Shown here in pieces: positions 12,801 through 23,558 of a stretch of 64,000 nt of DNA (position 1 is its first letter; each line of letters begins with the position of its first letter). The stretch comes from Phoronis australis (lineage: Eukaryota; Phoronida; Phoronidae): the NCBI GenBank assembly GCA_002633005.1, contig NMRA01000422.1:184001-248000 (forward strand), given 5' to 3'. The notes beneath the pieces are model-generated. The model searched no databases. It saw only the letters and a list, made by a program, of their open reading frames with translations, and was not told where the DNA came from. Made by a program: the position numbers and the translations under genes.

Positions 12801-15800
12801 AGATCATTTCAAAACTGAGTAGCGAGCAAAATAAGACAAATTCTATAACTGTAAGTAGCCTAAATCAAGACTCGTTTTTTCATGGCAAGCAAAAGATAAA
12901 TGCTGCTTTAACTCTGATCAAATCTACGAAACGGGAATGAAAATTACCAAGAGACCTTCTACTACGTCACAAGAAGTCAACACCGTGTCAGCTGGTAGTG
13001 CTCAACTACAACTCTGCGTTATTTGATAGCGGTTCTTGCATAGGCGGATTTAGGGGGGGGGCCCAGGGGGCCCAGGCCTCCCCCTTGGCTGCCGCAAAAA
13101 AATAAAACAGCAAGAGCGTAGGGAAATGTTGAATTTATTAATTAACCCCGGTAATTAAAATTATACGAATGAAACAAGATTTAAATGTGTGCAGTTTTAA
13201 TGTTTTTTTTGGGGGGCCCTCAGATCCAATTTCAAGTGTCAAATTCGGAACACGGCGCAATCGTAACGGAACTATGGCTAAGCATAGGCTCTCCCGCGAT
13301 ATCTCAGGCGTCTGGCAGTGGCGCTGGGCACTACGACTCCGTTTCCGTCGTCTGCTCCACTGTGCAATGAAGAAAATTACTTCATTTTTTAAAGAAACTG
13401 GAATTTGAGTGATCGGTGAAAAAACAGAAGCTGCTGGTAAGATGTCAATTTTAATCGAAGCTTCAGTGAATCACTCAGAAACTCATAATTCTCTCTTTGT
13501 CAAACCTTAACTTAAAAGACGATTTCCAAAGCAATCGCGTCATTATTGCCAACACAAAAAAACGGATTTGGTCTTTTGAGCAACTGAAGACTATTTTAAA
13601 TACAACAAATTTGTTACGAACTGATTGCACAAAAAACATGTAATAAGCATTTCAAAAAGAAGGAGTTTCCGCGCGCAAACGCTGTGGACCATAAATAAGT
13701 AGGTCTCTTAGTGTCAAATTTAGAGTTAAATTGTGGTGGTGCAGGGGTAAAGCACACGCGCTTTACTTATTACTAGCAAGGTCGTGAGTTCGAATCCGTG
13801 GTACTAGCGATTTTTGCTGGTTGACACATTCTTCGTATTTTTCTATTTTTTTTGCCTTTTTTCTTGGATAATACTTCAGGAATCAAGGAAAATGCTTGAT
13901 TTTAAGAGGAAAAAACAAAAAAATTTCCTGGGTAAACCCCCCTCCCGACCTCCCCCCATTCGGTGCTATGCACATCTACATCGTGCTTGGATCGAATATT
14001 TACAGACAAAATGTTGGGACCCCCCTTGTGATATCCTAGATCCGCCACTGTCTTGGTCTGAATTTTGCTGAACGGGTTTGTACTCGTTGTCAGAATCTTA
14101 CAAAAATTATGTAGTGTCGTCCACAGACTGCACAAATTTCATATTCATCCAAAATGTTCTCACACAAACTGTCTGATTTGTCTGACATTTCGGCCCCTGA
14201 TGCCCAAACACCTATGTCCATTATGAGTATTCAGGGGAGATAAATCTCATTTACTTTCAGAGTGTCTGCAGCATTATTATGAAGGTAAGTAAAATTATAG
14301 TTTTTGAACTACGACTAACGATTAATCTAAGGCCTATTTATTATATACTAAAATGTTTACGCTCATCAAAAGTCACAAACAGTCAATTCTTTGAAAGACT
14401 TAAGGAATTATATAAGCACACAAAAATGACTGACATTTTCTAAAGTATTGTTTTGTGATAGCTATGATACCGAACTTGAGAATGGTAAAATATTAATTTC
14501 GGTGCTACTTATATTACAGAAATGTCGTATTACCTCCTATATATTTGACATTTCACCATTGATCAAACAATTTCAACTAGTAACAAAGTACCAAGCTCAA
14601 CATGGCGTTGACAATATATGGTAATTCTCTACTTCTTTATCACTCAATATGGCCGACAAGTGAAATTCTTGTCAAATTTCTCCACAGACGGAAAGACTTG
14701 TTGTATCATTAGTACTGTGTATGCCGCAAAACAATATTTGGCAAGTTACTTGCATCTGAAGCTACGTCATCACGCTTTGAAAAGCGAAAGCATAACAATT
14801 TTGTCAAATATTTTTGTGCAAAGGATGACTATGAAGAATTACCAAAACACACAAAAGAATTTCCTTACAATTTCAAACTTCTTCTCCAAGTAGCTAGCCC
14901 AGGCCACAATGTACTGACCAACCGTGACGATGGCCGTCAAAAGTGCTGCCATCTCCAGGAGACCCATCTTGCGTACTTTGCGGTAGTAGTACACTGGCTG
15001 TCTCCAGTCGGGCAAGCCATGCTCCAGAATGGAGTTGTACCTATGTATGCAAGGTTTAAGTTAGTCGCAGTCCACAGTCCCAATCACAACAAGGAAACAA
15101 ATATTGTTGGAAAGGGGTACCAAGTTTAGGGAATGGGTACATAGCATTAAAACTAGTTGCTGTTTTACAACTTTACACCGTCTCCTGCCTCCCACCTAAA
15201 ACTTAAGGAGTCAGCAACTTAATCTTTGTGTAAAATTACCCACAAAAAATAGAAATTCAATACCAATTCATATGTAGCCTGGGGCGCATTCTGCACACTG
15301 ACTTCATGCGAGAAATGAATGAACACAATACCACACAAAACCATGCAAGAGAATGGCAGGTGTTTCTCGAAATAGTTCCCGAGCTCATAAAATGGTCGCC
15401 ACTGAAATGATTGGTCCATGAAGCTGGAATGTTGAATTTTGGGTCGGAGTAGCTATAAGTAAAAATGCTACTTCCGTTGCATGACCAAAGATTCCTTGCC
15501 GCATCTAATATCTCTCTTGGTAGTGAGGAGTGCAGCCCAGGGGAAGAGAGACCACCAGACTCAGTTCTCATCTACCCAGCTGCCATTTATTTGTGTTCTA
15601 AGTTTTTAACAAAATATAATAGTCACAGCTTCTTTACACTAAGTTGACTCATACTACCACTTACACGGTCACAGTACTGCTTACAGATACTACCGCTTAG
15701 ACAGACACAGTACCACCTACACAGACTACTGCTTAGACAGACACAGTACCACCTACACAGACTACTGCTTAGACAGACACAGTACCACCTACACAGACTA

Positions 15801-18465
15801 CTGCTTAGACAAACACAGTACCGCCTACACAGACTACTGCTTACACACACTACCCAAGGTTCGATTTAGCCACCTGCAGTTTGTCAATGCAACTTCATAT
15901 TGAGTTTGGTGATTGTTTCCGATGGTCTAAGTGCAATGTACATTACTGTTCAAATACTGCATACAACTTACTTATCCCTCTTGTCTGGATCTCGCAGGAC
16001 TTCGTGCACAGCCACAAGCTGCAAGAGAAATGAAAACACGCGGATAAGGTGGAAATGGAAATTAAGAAGTTTATTTCCCCTCACATGACTGGACGCAATC
16101 TATGTGTGGGACTCGAACCTCATTTGCAATCTTACAAAACAGTTATTTTTGTTCAGTTATAAAATCAGAATATCACGCAATAAGAATGCGTGCATTCCAG
16201 CAGTGAAAAGTGGAACGGAAAGCTATTTTACACACTCACTTATCCATCTCATGTGAGTAAATGTAGGGGAAACAAAATAATTTTAAGGACAGTATAACGG
16301 TAGCTTTACATTCATATCATAGCTCAGCACGGTAAAATGCAGGTCTTTAATTGTAAGAGTTTGAATTTATTGTGTAGTGCATACTTGGTATTAAGCTTCA
16401 ATGAAAGAGAATTCATTTTCAGGAGAGCACTGCAACTTTGATATCAAATAAATGTTCTAGGAGGCAGCGAGCTTGATTAATATATAATAATTGCTTCAAT
16501 AGAAAGCATGACGGAATACACTATATGTCTTTGCCCATTTATGAATTGCTATGCAATTGTGGTATAAGGTTATGTAGGACCCTAGAAAAATGCCCAAAGT
16601 TGGCCAAATTTGGAACATCACATTTTAAAAATGGCTGATCGGCTTCAAATGAAACTTTCAGATACTACGCGTTATGCTCTGTTTTCCATAACCATTTCAT
16701 GATTTGTTTTTAATAATTTTGCTTTTGCATGAGGAGCTATCAAAAATAGAACTTTCATGATTTTTCTGAAAAATCTCAAAACTTGCATGAGACAAAAACG
16801 AAATGGCATTTTAGAAAACTGTAATAGTTTTTGAGATTTCATGTCGAACATTTATATCAAATGAAGTTTGGTCATGTGATTGCTACCAATGTTTTGACAT
16901 GAATATACCATTCTTTTTAGTTAAATTTAACAGAAAGGCTTGGTCACATGGTCCAATTAATGGGAGATTGGTATAAAAGTCAAAAATCAAATTCTGCAGG
17001 CTTCCTACTTTCAGAAAATATATATCATACTTTTATTGTGTAAAATCTACAGTTTAGTTGATATTAAGCTATTACACAGACTTGTCGATAAGGTCCTACA
17101 TAACCTTAAGATTGTTAACGAAACGGTAACTTAGAAAACTGAACATTTATATTACACAAAATTTGCTCAATGTTAGTGATCCTCTTGTTTTGCTATGAAT
17201 GTAACTTCCTTTTTTACTAAAATTTAAAAGAAATGCATAGTAGCGTGACCTAAATAATAGCATACTGGCGTAAAGCCAAAAATCAAATTTTACCAAATGT
17301 CTACTTTCAGAAGATATATACCTTTGCTGAGCTAAATTCTATAGTTCTGTAGATATTGGCTAAATGTACAGTCTTGTCAGTAAGGTCCTCCACAACCTTA
17401 AACACCACTTCACTTAAAAAAAGAAATTATGATCAAACACGCAAGGTAACTAAGAAGAATCTTTTAAGTATGTCAAATGTACTTGTCTAAATTTGATCTC
17501 AGCATTTTCTTCTTTATTTTTATCCGGATGCAACTGTAGTGACAGTCGTCTGTAAGCCCGTCGAATGTCAGATGAAGATGAACTCTGCAATAAAAATATT
17601 CAACTCAATGAAGTGCTCATATTTAATTGCCCCAAAAAACAATTATTTACTTTGTGTTGACAAGTAAATACACTGTATGGACATCTAGACCTTCCTTAAT
17701 AGCTTTGTGAATTTGATACCGTTGTCATTGGTCCACCAGTAAATAGCAGAAGTTTAAACGATTACTAAATCTTGTTTTGATGATTTCAACAAATCTTCGT
17801 TTTGTCTCCTGCTAATGAATCATTGGCGTCAATCTTCCAACCTATAGCCAGCTGGAATCAACTAAAAACTCATACTAGTGCTAACTATACTGCACACTGT
17901 AGTCCTTAGTGGGTGGTCTTTTCCCACAGTGGCCATGAAATTTGCAAAAAGCAGAGGAGCTTTCAAATTTCCTCCAGACTTTTGAGGGTTGTTGAAGATT
18001 ACAGAGCAATATTTTGTTTCACAGAAAAACTGTGTGGATTAAAGGAAAATTTAGTGGCTGCTAACATAACCCAAAATGTGAATTGGCAAGTTAAAAACCT
18101 TCTAACTTTGCCAGCAGTAATGGTTTCGAACAAAACTTGAATTGTCTCTTCAAACATCTTCTACAAAACAGTTCGACCTAGCGCAGCTCATTAACAGCTG
18201 TCAGCTGAAAAAACAAGTGAGGGAAACTGGGAAGGCTGATCATTAACAGCGATGAACTGCAATCGTACATAGCTACATATGAGAATACCTGTTCAACCCC
18301 CATCAGTTCGTAGAAATTTTGGTTAACTTCTTCGACAAGATCAAATAGTTCTAAATCATCGTTATCCCAAGACATGGAACCGCCGAAGAATGACACGAAC
18401 AACAGAAAAGACAGCACAGCAACACAGGAGGCGGCCATTTTTAAACTGCAAAGTGCGAGAGCCAT
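6771..18465 (-). CDS. DNAJC1: DnaJ homolog subfamily C member 1 (ERdj1/MTJ1-type), nearly complete
   Basis: ER-membrane J-protein. In the family the luminal J domain stimulates the Hsp70 BiP, and the cytosolic side contacts ribosomes and carries two SANT domains. Ten coding exons on the minus strand are supported: 18465-18289, 17584-17483, 16018-15972, 15040-14869, 11939-11811, 11491-11341, 10545-10391, 9735-9619, 7915-7551 and 6845-6771. They give about 497 residues, against roughly 550 in vertebrates (recalled, not computed). All junction phases agree except between 9619 and 7915, where one small exon (0 to 1 phase) is missing from my model. The domain order is signal peptide, J domain with HPD, DWRQPVYYYRKVRKM motif, membrane segment, basic/acidic linker, SANT1, acidic linker, SANT2, Lys-rich tail. 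Introns hold TIR elements and minisatellites. Confidence 0.93.
7551..7915 (-). CDS. DNAJC1: DNAJC1 exon: acidic linker and most of SANT2
   Basis: The acceptor is cgcaatttcag and the donor is AAAG|gtaagg. The in-frame reading (two bases, then 121 codons) contains GRPIREDDITERVEADR and the SANT2 core WNQNQQKILEWALAQYP, then RTTAERWDKIAEHIPGKTK. The last codon boundary joins the 75-bp final exon in phase 0. The reading frame requires one base from the preceding exon, which exon 9735-9619 (phase 0) does not supply; hence the inferred missing exon. Confidence 0.9.
7916..9618 (-). other. DNAJC1 intron(s); expected to hold one unlocated small exon
   Basis: The flanking exons leave a phase gap (0 to 1), and the conserved VTxKxKQLK segment after SANT1 is missing. 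I searched the minus strand here by eye and found no candidate with acceptable splice sites and the right phase. The interval contains a fold-back element at 8401-8625. Confidence 0.5.
8401..8625. mobile_element. Fold-back MITE in a DNAJC1 intron
   Basis: The left arm reads TATTGGCACGACATTTCAGC and continues to CATCTTCAAG. The right arm reads as its imperfect reverse complement, GAAGATGTGCGGAGAAATGA through CATGTCATGCCAATG. The centre has no ORF. Arm identity is partial, so it is an old copy. Confidence 0.6.
9619..9735 (-). CDS. DNAJC1: DNAJC1 exon: SANT1 domain
   Basis: 39 codons between tttacag and CAG|gtgaga. The reading starts GEWQEDEVALLIKAVARFPG and continues GTSRRWEKIAEFVGRPVCQ. The spaced aromatics (W...F...W) and the RWEKIA helix are diagnostic of the SANT/Myb fold of DNAJC1. 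Residues that usually follow (VTxKxKxLK) are absent here and should lie in the exon not located. Confidence 0.92.
10391..10545 (-). CDS. DNAJC1: DNAJC1 exon: Lys-rich cytosolic linker
   Basis: The acceptor is aactcttcag and the donor is AAAAAG|gtatcc. The frame (2 + 51 codons) reads DEVVKKPKKKKIVDIPQYSE, then ...VVYQEMVNLSGDSSEAEG... and a Lys run. It corresponds to the KKxKKPKPEFPVYTPLE region of vertebrate DNAJC1 just before SANT1. Confidence 0.8.
11341..11491 (-). CDS. DNAJC1: DNAJC1 exon: cytosolic DLLP region and Gln/Glu-rich coiled coil
   Basis: The acceptor is tttgttacag and the donor is CCAG|gtatag. It reads DLLPFRLSYLTVHTCINLPA, then a QQWQEEKRQRKQEEEEANQ coiled-coil-like stretch. 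DLLP aligns with the W-DLLPCKLG segment of vertebrate orthologues. Length is 50 codons plus one base, matching the next exon. Confidence 0.85.
11811..11939 (-). CDS. DNAJC1: DNAJC1 exon: basic segment after the membrane helix
   Basis: 43 codons between aaaacagaa-side acceptor ctgttttag and ATG|gtgtgt. It reads EEVLSSRIKKDRKSKKAKQA ... EIHDLIEGEINALSKPRIM. The position and KPxxM end correspond to the segment before WHDLLP in vertebrates. The intron starts directly with an alternating GT/AT repeat. Confidence 0.8.
13169..13408 (+). other. Short ORF inside the ~1 kb element, recurrent between copies
   Basis: 79 codons, including SSVKFGTRRNRNGTMAKHRL and WALRLRFRRLLHCAMKKIT. Similar peptides are open in the copies at 59442-59236 (-) and 41977-41786 (-). 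I recognise no domain. The similarity may only reflect DNA-level relatedness of the repeats; coding status is unproven. Confidence 0.35.
13736..13808 (+). other. tRNA-like module (pol III A/B-box-like) inside the element
   Basis: Begins GTGGTGCAGGGGTAAAGCAC and contains a B-box-like GAGTTCGAATCC. The equivalent segment at 58811-58886 (-) reads GGGGTAGTGGTACAGCACGC ... GAGTTCGAGTC. The acceptor stem does not pair well, so it is a tRNA-derived SINE-like segment and not a functional tRNA gene. Confidence 0.5.
14869..15040 (-). CDS. DNAJC1: DNAJC1 exon: post-J motif and membrane segment
   Basis: The acceptor is atacatag and the donor is GAAATT|gtaagg. It reads YNSILEHGLPDWRQPVYYYR, KVRKMGLLEMAALL, then TAIVTVGQYIVAWASYLEKK. 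The DWRQPVYYYRKVRKM block is a DNAJC1 hallmark. The hydrophobic stretch is the transmembrane helix that puts the J domain in the ER lumen. Confidence 0.92.
15655..15852. repeat. 36-bp minisatellite, about five copies
   Basis: Unit ACAGACTACTGCTTAGACAG followed by ACACAGTACCACCTAC. Copies start at 15721, 15757 and 15793, with a partial copy at 15829 and a degenerate one before 15721. Because 36 is divisible by 3, it creates a false repeat-peptide ORF on the minus strand. It lies in the DNAJC1 intron between 15972 and 15040. Confidence 0.92.
15972..16018 (-). CDS. DNAJC1: DNAJC1 short exon: end of J domain
   Basis: A 47-bp exon between ctcttgcag and GATAA|gtaagt. It reads LVAVHEVLRDPDKRD plus two bases of Lys. 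This is helix IV of the J domain (LVAIYEVLKDDERR in vertebrates), and both flanking phases agree with neighbours. Confidence 0.88.
16566..17107. mobile_element. ~540-bp TIR element, AAGGTTATGTAGGACC family, copy 1
   Basis: Perfect 16-bp terminal inverted repeats: AAGGTTATGTAGGACC at 16566-16581 and GGTCCTACATAACCTT at 17092-17107. There is no coding capacity. Related copies are at 25721-26263 (same direction) and 51188-51674 (reverse). Confidence 0.85.
17108..17403. mobile_element. 3' half copy of the AAGGTTATGTAGGACC family, adjoining copy 1
   Basis: Repeats in order the second half of copy 1: the aacatttat-atcaaatg-type block, the gtaacttcctttttta block, tctactttcagaa-atatat, and a closing AAGGTCCTCCACAACCTT at 17386-17403. 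It sits directly after the copy-1 right TIR, forming a partial tandem. Confidence 0.65.
17483..17584 (-). CDS. DNAJC1: DNAJC1 exon: J-domain core with HPD
   Basis: 34 codons between tattgcag and ACAA|gtacat. It reads SSSSSDIRRAYRRLSLQLHP, then DKNKEENAEIKFRQ. The HPD tripeptide needed to stimulate Hsp70 ATPase is intact, with helix II (IRRAYRRLSLQL) before it and the FRQ turn after it. Confidence 0.95.
18289..18465 (-). CDS. DNAJC1: DNAJC1 first coding exon: signal peptide and J-domain start
   Basis: 59 codons to CAG|gtattc. Met 1 (18465) is followed by a second Met at residue 10, and either could start. The hydrophobic core AASCVAVLSFLLFVSFFGG is a signal peptide. After acidic WDNDDLELFDLVEEVNQ comes NFYELMGVEQ, the first helix of the J domain. 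The exon ends in phase 0, as the next exon requires. Confidence 0.9.
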
Positions 18466-19078
18466 CTAGTGGGGGAAATTAAGAGCTCGTTGGCGTCTGA
18501 AACCACATCATAGACCGTCGAACTCCGTAAAGTATTTGTAGCACGTATTTACTTGACGAGATCTATTCACGTTATCACATACCACTGAATTCTCAGACCT
18601 ATTAGTAAAAGGACGTTAGAGCAGTTAAAATAAGAGAACAGTTCAATAACTCGAGAACCATATATGTAGGTTGTAGCCAGCGAGAAACGGATGACACAGT
18701 GCTTTTCAATAGCCTTGGCAAGATACACACCGTCACTGTACCAAGTTTTAGAAGAATCCATCATAGGACTTAAAGGTAAAAATAGGCAAGATATTTTCGT
18801 CAGATGCAACCCTGTATCGTGCGTACAAACAAACTACAGTAAAAGACAAATTGACTAGGGGCACAACGACTGTGTTGTAGTGGTAAAATTAGACTAGGTA
18901 AGTAGGCCGCCCAAAGCCCACCGCATCAACTGAGCACTGAACGTAACTTACGGTGCGCAGGCGCAACGTTCAAATGCCAAAAGGTGGTTGGCTGCACCTA
19001 CGTGCGCCTACGCTCCACTACAGCACTGACAACGATCAGTGCAAACTGAATCGCCATCATGTTCCTACAAATACACCA
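18466..19078. promoter_or_regulatory. Upstream region of DNAJC1
   Basis: Upstream of the DNAJC1 start, with a GC-richer patch around 18900-19020. At 18954-18965 the sequence TGCGCAGGCGCA is one base off the NRF1 palindrome YGCGCAYGCGCR. Inference only; no transcription start can be placed. Confidence 0.3.
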
Positions 19079-19441
19079 GGGCCCGGAATCTAATCTTTGT
19101 ACTCAAAACGAACTCGAAATTATTTTCGGCAATTTCTCTGCTACTTTTGTGCGAACTCAAGATAACCGGGTCATTTGACTGTGTTTACCCATCTCACTTT
19201 GATTCTAGTCCAAAAAGCACTTGATGACCCTTATTCGAGCAACAAACTCCAGTAAAAACTTGAAATTTCGAGTTCAAACTCGAACTTTTAGCCTTAATAT
19301 TGGGTTTATCAACTGCAAATTAGGACTAAAAATTATCCACGTAAGTCGTTATGTACTCGAGCATAGAATAATAGACACTTTTCTTGAGTTGGCACAAAAC
19401 CAGAGAAAATGGCAAACATAATTTCGAGAAAAAAGATTAAC
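19079..19441. mobile_element. CCCGGGGTTTAATCT family, copy C
   Basis: Begins GGGCCCGGAATCTAATCTTT and ends ATTTCGAGAAAAAAGATTAA, with imperfect TIRs. Interior blocks (ctcgaaattattttc, tgcgaactcaagat, gtactcgagcatagaataatagacactt) match copies A and B. Confidence 0.6.
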
Positions 19442-22400
19442 AGCGATGGACCAGAACACGAAACGAAATTGATACTAGAGGATACTGCAGTATTCAGTAT
19501 CGTCCGAAAATCAATGTCAGATGGGCTGTCTCCCTGAAGGAGCACATAATGCCAATTTTCATAATGATCCTTAGAATGCTTTGTCTCTCAGAGAGACTCA
19601 AAAGTAACGAACATGTCCACTAGGTAGCTTACAGTAGGCGTCAAATCTATCCGAAAATAGCCATGATATGGCGTCATCGTTTCTTTAATAGAATCCTATT
19701 TGCCAAATTTCATAAAATCCGTCAAGGAAAACTAAAGATACGGGGGAAAACGTAAATAAAAAAATCCATTAGGGGAGACAGAGGTTGTCAGGTACGTCCG
19801 GAGGTTGTAGAAATCTGTTGTCACTTCATTCATAGAAGTTGAGATGCACTTGCCTGCAAGGCGGGGGCTCATGAGATACAGCGGCGCCTGACGTGAAAAT
19901 GCGACTAGGAGGTGCCATGGTGGTTGGAGCCCTTCGAAAATCCTCGCCAGCCCCGTATTCCTCCCGGCCGTCATGAACCCTGAAATCAACTTTCATAACC
20001 GTCCTCAGTGCGGCTTGGCCGCTATAGAGACGGACGCCTAAAAAAAAAGTTAAAACGCACACTGGGTGGCGTAAAATACGTCGAATCTATCCGAAAACAA
20101 GAAGACGGCGCCGTCTCCTTAATCTAAATAACGGATTTGCTAAATTTCATGAAAATCCGTAACGGAACTCCAAAGATACAGGGGCAAACCTAAAGAAAAT
20201 ACATTTCCACTATTTGGTGCACATGGGTAGTTGGGTCCGTCCGCCGGAAAAATCGTTCACTATGCCGTCCCATCCAAAGTAGAAACATATCTGCAAAACT
20301 TTACGAACGTCCATCTAGGCCACTTTTGCAGAGTAAACAGCTACTGACGGAGAAGACGGCAAAAGGGCGATAAAAAAGAATCAGCAAAATGATGCCTAGG
20401 CATGCCATCGCTGGGCCAAATGATACCCAGGCATGCCATCTCAGGGGCAAATTTTTATGGAAGAAGGCTACGTTATCCTTTAAGCCGAGTGCAACCCCTG
20501 ACGAAATACAGGTTTGAATTATCTAAAATCATCTTCTTGAATTTAAAAATATTAACTCAAATTTGATCGGGAAAATATGTGCGTAACTAGTGTTTTCGAA
20601 GTATATATGAGTAAGAGCACCTTTTCAAGTGAATATAGACGGTTCACACTTTTAAATACTGAGGCCACCCAACACAAATGGGTAACAGCGAGGTTAAGTT
20701 CTATAGTCCCAAGAATCTCACTAAGGATGCTAGTGTGACCACGTGCTTCGCTTCAAATATATGGCGATATCTTGTGTTTTCGCGAGAATTTCGCCTCTAT
20801 GGAACAGTGCCCAAGTAATTGATAACTGACTTTCTTACAGTGTCACCCCCTAACTCTTTTTACCCTGATGCCAATTTAGGGATTTTTAGCATACCAACAT
20901 TTTTGGAATGACATTTAACTATCAAGGACCTCAATCTTACATTTGTTCCCCTCTTCACTAAGTTCGTGCAACAAGGGACACAGTAGCATAGTACGATCAT
21001 ATCGTAATTCCACTTTCGTTGAAAACACGACTAAACTTTTTGTATGACAGCTTATACAGACTTGCTCGTAGTGTCCAAATTAAAGGAGAACGCCACCCAA
21101 AAAACAACATGTTTTGTGTCAATTTAGATCGAGTAGTTCCCGGCCACTCGATAACAGCAAGTACAGCTCTTTTACCTGACACCTGACGGAGGTATTGATG
21201 ACGTCAGAGGTTCGAATGCAGTCTGTTCAGCAGCTCACAGCACGCTTCCTTGTGTCAGCTTATCGCTTGAATTCATCGTTTTACACCAATAAATCATCAA
21301 AATTCGATGAGAAACCCTTACAAACGTGTTATTTTATTTCGCCGTTACTAATTTTTATGTATTCGAACGTACCGTAATCTACAAAGTTCGGTAGTCCAAT
21401 TTACCAAGCTCGGTAGCGGGAGTTTGGGGTCTGTTCAGTGATAAATTTAAATTATTCGTTCGTGAAATACAGACAGGAGAACATAACAGCGTGATGTAAT
21501 TTTAGACTTACGATTTTTTCAGTTCTTAACACGTAAAACGCCTGCTATCCCGATCAGGCCCATCGCATCTGGACTGAAGACATCACGAACATAAACCAGC
21601 CAAGGTTAGAAACTAAAGTTCCAGTCACGCAAAGACTATACTAGTGAGCCAAAAAATGTGCACGCTGATTATTTTGATAAATTAGCCGCGAAACTGCAAA
21701 TCTACTTACTAGCTCGTCGGGGGCTGCGAAGTCAGTTTCTACCCGACCAGGGCAACAGTTGTACAGTAACAATGATTCGAATAATGTACATGAATATCTA
21801 AATAAAGATTCCCCAAACATCTGACCACAGGATATAAAACCGAGTTATTGTTTCACAACAGCTTTCTGTCAGCAAACACTGAATTAGCATACGTTCACAC
21901 AGCCTCGTGCCCGGTCAATTACATGTAGTTTAGTGCATCTAAAGCCGGTAGCGCAGTGATTTATTCATTGCTGGCTTCTCAAAACATTCGCATTCACAAG
22001 GCATGGTTACAAATTGTATCTAATGAGATAGGCTTTGTTTCAGTTTTACATAAGCATTGGTTAGGGTGAAAAAATTCAGTTTAAAACAGAACGTGCACAA
22101 TAAACGTCAACGTGACAACTCGTAATCCCGACTTAGACGAGTGCTCATACGACGAAGACTTTACAGGAAAACACTGATCAAGAAATAATAGAGAGGCTCC
22201 GTGAACGTACACAGACAACGAAACATATGGATAGTTCCGAAAACCGTTTGAATGGGCAGGACTTAGTGTCCATGAGCTAAGTAACCGCACTATAATAATG
22301 GAAACGACTGACGCTTGCGTTTGCTGCCACTAAGTTCCGCAAGTCAAACGAATTCTTGGAGAAGCGCAAATATGTGGCACGGACCATCCTGATTTTACAC

Positions 22401-23558
22401 CTGAAAAGGTGTGCTTACGACGTTTTTTAGGGCTGAGAAAAACAACTGGCGAAAACATCCTACACCCAGAGGACCAAACAAAAGCCTCATGAACGAGTCA
22501 GTCGTCAAACAGGTTAATAACATAAAACGTTATGCTCCCAAGCATTGAATTAATTGTATATTTGTTTATGTTTTCATGGCCAACTACAATTCTCCATAAT
22601 CAAAAACTGATCAACAACCGATCCGACAACATGCAGGTCACGCTGACAGACACGGAAAAGTTTCGCGGCCTCATGGTATTAACGGCGTAATTTTCATTCT
22701 TCACTACCGCAATTCACTTCTGAAGCATTATGGGCTCTCGACGAAATCAAAAAAATGATATACCCGCTTTACTCGCAGCTTCACTAGTTCGCACAAGAGG
22801 GAACGATACACCACACGTACAATAACGGCACTCACTCTGCCGAAGTACTGACGTTGCCGCGTCGTTTCTAATCTTCCTTACAGGTTAAGATCTACTGTAT
22901 ACGAGGTGATGGGAATATAGACCGATTAAGAGGGTAAAAAAGACTCATTAAATCCGGTGGCATTCTCCTTGAAGGCGTGCAGTTATGTAGCAAAACAACG
23001 AGAGACATAACAGAAAAACAAATTAAAACACCACCTATATTTCGAGACGTCGTGCCTCGATCATAACTAGGCAATGAGAGCGTCTGTATTAAGCTGTCAA
23101 ACAAAAAGTACAGTCGAGTTTTCAACGAAGTTTGTGCCAACAAAACGCTGCTACTGATATGTACTATCTCCAATTTGGAAACATTTTCTGATCTTCATTT
23201 TTTGTTTGCCGTTTATTGCCGTCCTCCACTGCTAATGCTAATATCTGTTCTCCCTATATTTATTTTGTGCATGTCATCATTCTTTAACTAGACCTGGCTC
23301 ATCTTGGAGCAAGGAGCCGTAGGAATTAGGTGGAAGGAAAAATTGCAACCTTAAACTGTACACACCATGGATTTTTGCACATTTTGAATTACCGGTGGCC
23401 ACAGACTACATGTATGACGTAAAATTTAGCTAAACCCATGTTCATTTTGTGTAATTAACTCAAAATTTTGATTTTTCTTTCAATTTTGCCAATTTTCACA
23501 TTTCCCGCCATGTGACGTCATGGGTTGAACACAAGAGATCAGTGACTAGCATTGAACA
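19442..23558. other. Intergenic DNA with repeats, no gene seen
   Basis: Two diverged blocks with catgaaaatccgt-aagg-aactaaagatac occur near 19707 and 20147 and share a family with 5096. A short duplication of CCCAGGCATGCCATC-type sequence occurs near 20396-20450. The larger repeat 21380-22000 is listed separately. No ORF shows recognisable coding character. Confidence 0.4.
21380..22000 (+). repeat. Long interspersed repeat, copy 1 (inverted relative of 52225-52850)
   Basis: A block such as CGAGTTATTGTTTCACAACA (21841 onward) through ctgtcagcaaacactgaattagcat and the gcccggtca block recurs in reverse complement at 52270-52350. Further blocks (ctggcttctcaaaacatt; gaaatacagac-gg-gaacata) extend the match to about 600 bp at either side. 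Type unknown; no ORF. Confidence 0.65.

Larger units (their letters stand above)
13039..14050 (+). mobile_element. ~1 kb TIR element (GGCGGATxTAGG family), copy 1
   Basis: The left end is ATAGGCGGATTTAGGGGGGG and the right end, read on the other strand, is CAGTGGCGGATCTAGGATAT; both are followed by G-rich runs. The interior has a short ORF (13169-13408), a conserved caaccaatttgtt-type central region and a tRNA-like module (13736-13808). Reverse-oriented relatives lie at 41190-42577 and 58557-59573. No transposase is seen, so it is probably non-autonomous or a decayed composite. It sits in a DNAJC1 intron. Confidence 0.75.

Noticed and set aside
13736-13808. A genuine tRNA gene
   Set aside because: The B-box is good but the acceptor and anticodon stems do not pair well, and the block is part of a repeat family.
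15623-15850. Minus-strand ORF with repeated SSLCRWYCVCL peptides
   Set aside because: Produced by a 36-bp minisatellite whose unit is a multiple of three; it lies in a DNAJC1 intron.
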